Shown: piece by piece, positions 6,010 through 6,624 of the stretch
Numbering within the stretch: the stretch's first letter is position 1
How the letters are laid out: each line of letters starts with the position of its first letter
DNA from: an uncultured beta proteobacterium
GTDB lineage: Bacteria > Pseudomonadota > Gammaproteobacteria > Burkholderiales > Rhodocyclaceae
Direction: 5' to 3'
Assembly (NCBI GenBank): GCA_903917505.1
Contig: CAIXAY010000332.1
Location: forward strand, 1 to 6,624
DNA: 6,624 nt
Made by a program: the position numbers and the translations under genes
Notes under the pieces: generated by a model
Seen by the model: only the letters and a program-made list of their open reading frames with translations
What the model was told of the DNA's origin: nothing
The model's database searches: none

Positions 6010-6624
6010 ATGGCGAAAGTGATCACGCTGAAAATTGCCGGGACCGAGTTCAAGACCGGCGAGGCGACGACGATCCTCGAACTGGCGCGCGCCCACAAGA
6101 TCTTCATCCCGACGTTATGCAACTTCAAAGGGCTGTCGAACGTCGGCGCCTGTCGCCTGTGCATGGTCGAGGTGCGCGGCGTGCCGCGCCTGCTGCCGGC
6201 CTGCGCGACGCAGATCGCCGAAGGCATGGACGTCACCGTCGATTCGCCGCGCCTCGCGAAATACCGCAAGATGATCCTCGAGCTCCTGTTCGCCGAACGC
6301 AACCACGTCTGCGCGGCCTGCGTCTCGAACGGTCACTGCGAACTGCAGGGGCTCGCGCAGCGGCTCGGCGTCGACCACACGCGCTATCCCTACCGCTTCC
6401 CGAAGTACCCGTTCGACGCCTCGCACCCGAAGTTCAATTACGACGCCAACCGCTGCATCCTGTGCACGCGCTGCATGCGCGCCTGCGAAGAGGTCGAGGG
6501 CGCGCGCACCTGGAACGTCATGGGCCGCGGCATCAACTCGGTGATGGTCACCGACTTGCACCAGGCCTGGGGCAGGTCGCCGACCTGCACCTCGTGCAGC
6601 AAGTGCGTGCACGTCTGCCCGACC
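6010..6624 (+). CDS. hoxU: HoxU, NuoG-like iron-sulfur diaphorase subunit (3' end outside window)
   Basis: The first 205 codons are present and open to the window edge. HoxU is normally about 240 residues, so most of the protein is here. It carries the electron wire between the flavin subunit HoxF and the hydrogenase small subunit HoxY. The N-terminal plant-type [2Fe-2S] domain has C37, C48, C51 and C65 (CRLCMVEV around 48-55). A His-Cys [4Fe-4S] site follows at H99, C101, C104 and C110, as in NuoG. A ferredoxin-like part comes next, with C149, C152, C155, C159 (CILCTRCMRAC) and C193, C196, C199, C203 (CTSCSKCVHVC). All expected ligands are present. The segment WNVMGRGINS is typical of HoxU. 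A longer NuoG- or HydA-like protein cannot be ruled out because the C-terminus is not visible. Confidence 0.93.
   Translation, partial: MAKVITLKIAGTEFKTGEATTILELARAHKIFIPTLCNFKGLSNVGACRLCMVEVRGVPRLLPACATQIAEGMDVTVDSPRLAKYRKMILELLFAERNHVCAACVSNGHCELQGLAQRLGVDHTRYPYRFPKYPFDASHPKFNYDANRCILCTRCMRACEEVEGARTWNVMGRGINSVMVTDLHQAWGRSPTCTSCSKCVHVCPT

Noticed and set aside
2323..6624. A respiratory complex I (nuoEFG) cluster
   Set aside because: The E-F-G-like genes directly follow hoxY, hoxH and a hydrogenase protease, and the visible HoxU has the HoxU-type segment WNVMGRGINS, so a hydrogenase diaphorase fits better.

Overview
The window is part of one plus-strand operon for a soluble, cytoplasmic NAD(P)-linked [NiFe]-hydrogenase of the HoxEFUYH type (group 3d). 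The DNA is GC-rich, with strong G/C preference at third codon positions and purine-rich Shine-Dalgarno sites. This suits a proteobacterium, and the protein style suggests a betaproteobacterium, perhaps Rhodocyclales-like. That placement is inference only, because there is no rRNA or other marker gene here.

Layout, left to right: the C-terminal 88 codons of hoxY (hydrogenase small subunit, entering from the left edge); complete hoxH (NiFe large subunit, with its uncleaved C-terminal extension); a 66-base gap holding two short inverted repeats; a HoxW-type maturation protease gene; hoxE (NuoE-like [2Fe-2S] subunit); a very long hoxF-like gene (1053 codons); and the first 205 codons of hoxU (NuoG-like iron-sulfur subunit), which runs off the right edge. 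Apart from the hoxH-hoxW gap the genes are tightly packed: ATGA overlaps at hoxW/hoxE and hoxE/hoxF, 4 bases between hoxF and hoxU, and 15 bases between hoxY and hoxH. No stretch over 300 bases lacks a gene.

How it works together: HoxY and HoxH form the H2-activating dimer. HoxW trims the HoxH C-terminus after nickel insertion. HoxE, HoxF and HoxU form the diaphorase that carries electrons between the hydrogenase and pyridine nucleotide.

The standout is the HoxF-like protein. After a complete NuoF/HoxF body (degenerate thioredoxin-like [2Fe-2S] domain, FMN/NADH domain, [4Fe-4S] motif) it continues without a break into a complete GltD/NfnL-like module. That module has its own iron-sulfur domain, an FAD Rossmann fold, an NADPH-type Rossmann fold with a YRR motif, and a C-terminal Cys-x2-Cys-x2-Cys tail. 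One polypeptide therefore appears to carry two flavin and two dinucleotide sites inside a hydrogenase operon. This suggests an enzyme linking H2, NAD(H) and NADP(H), possibly with transhydrogenase or electron-bifurcating/confurcating behaviour. The gene order (YH-W-EFU) also differs from the common EFUYH and FUYHW arrangements.
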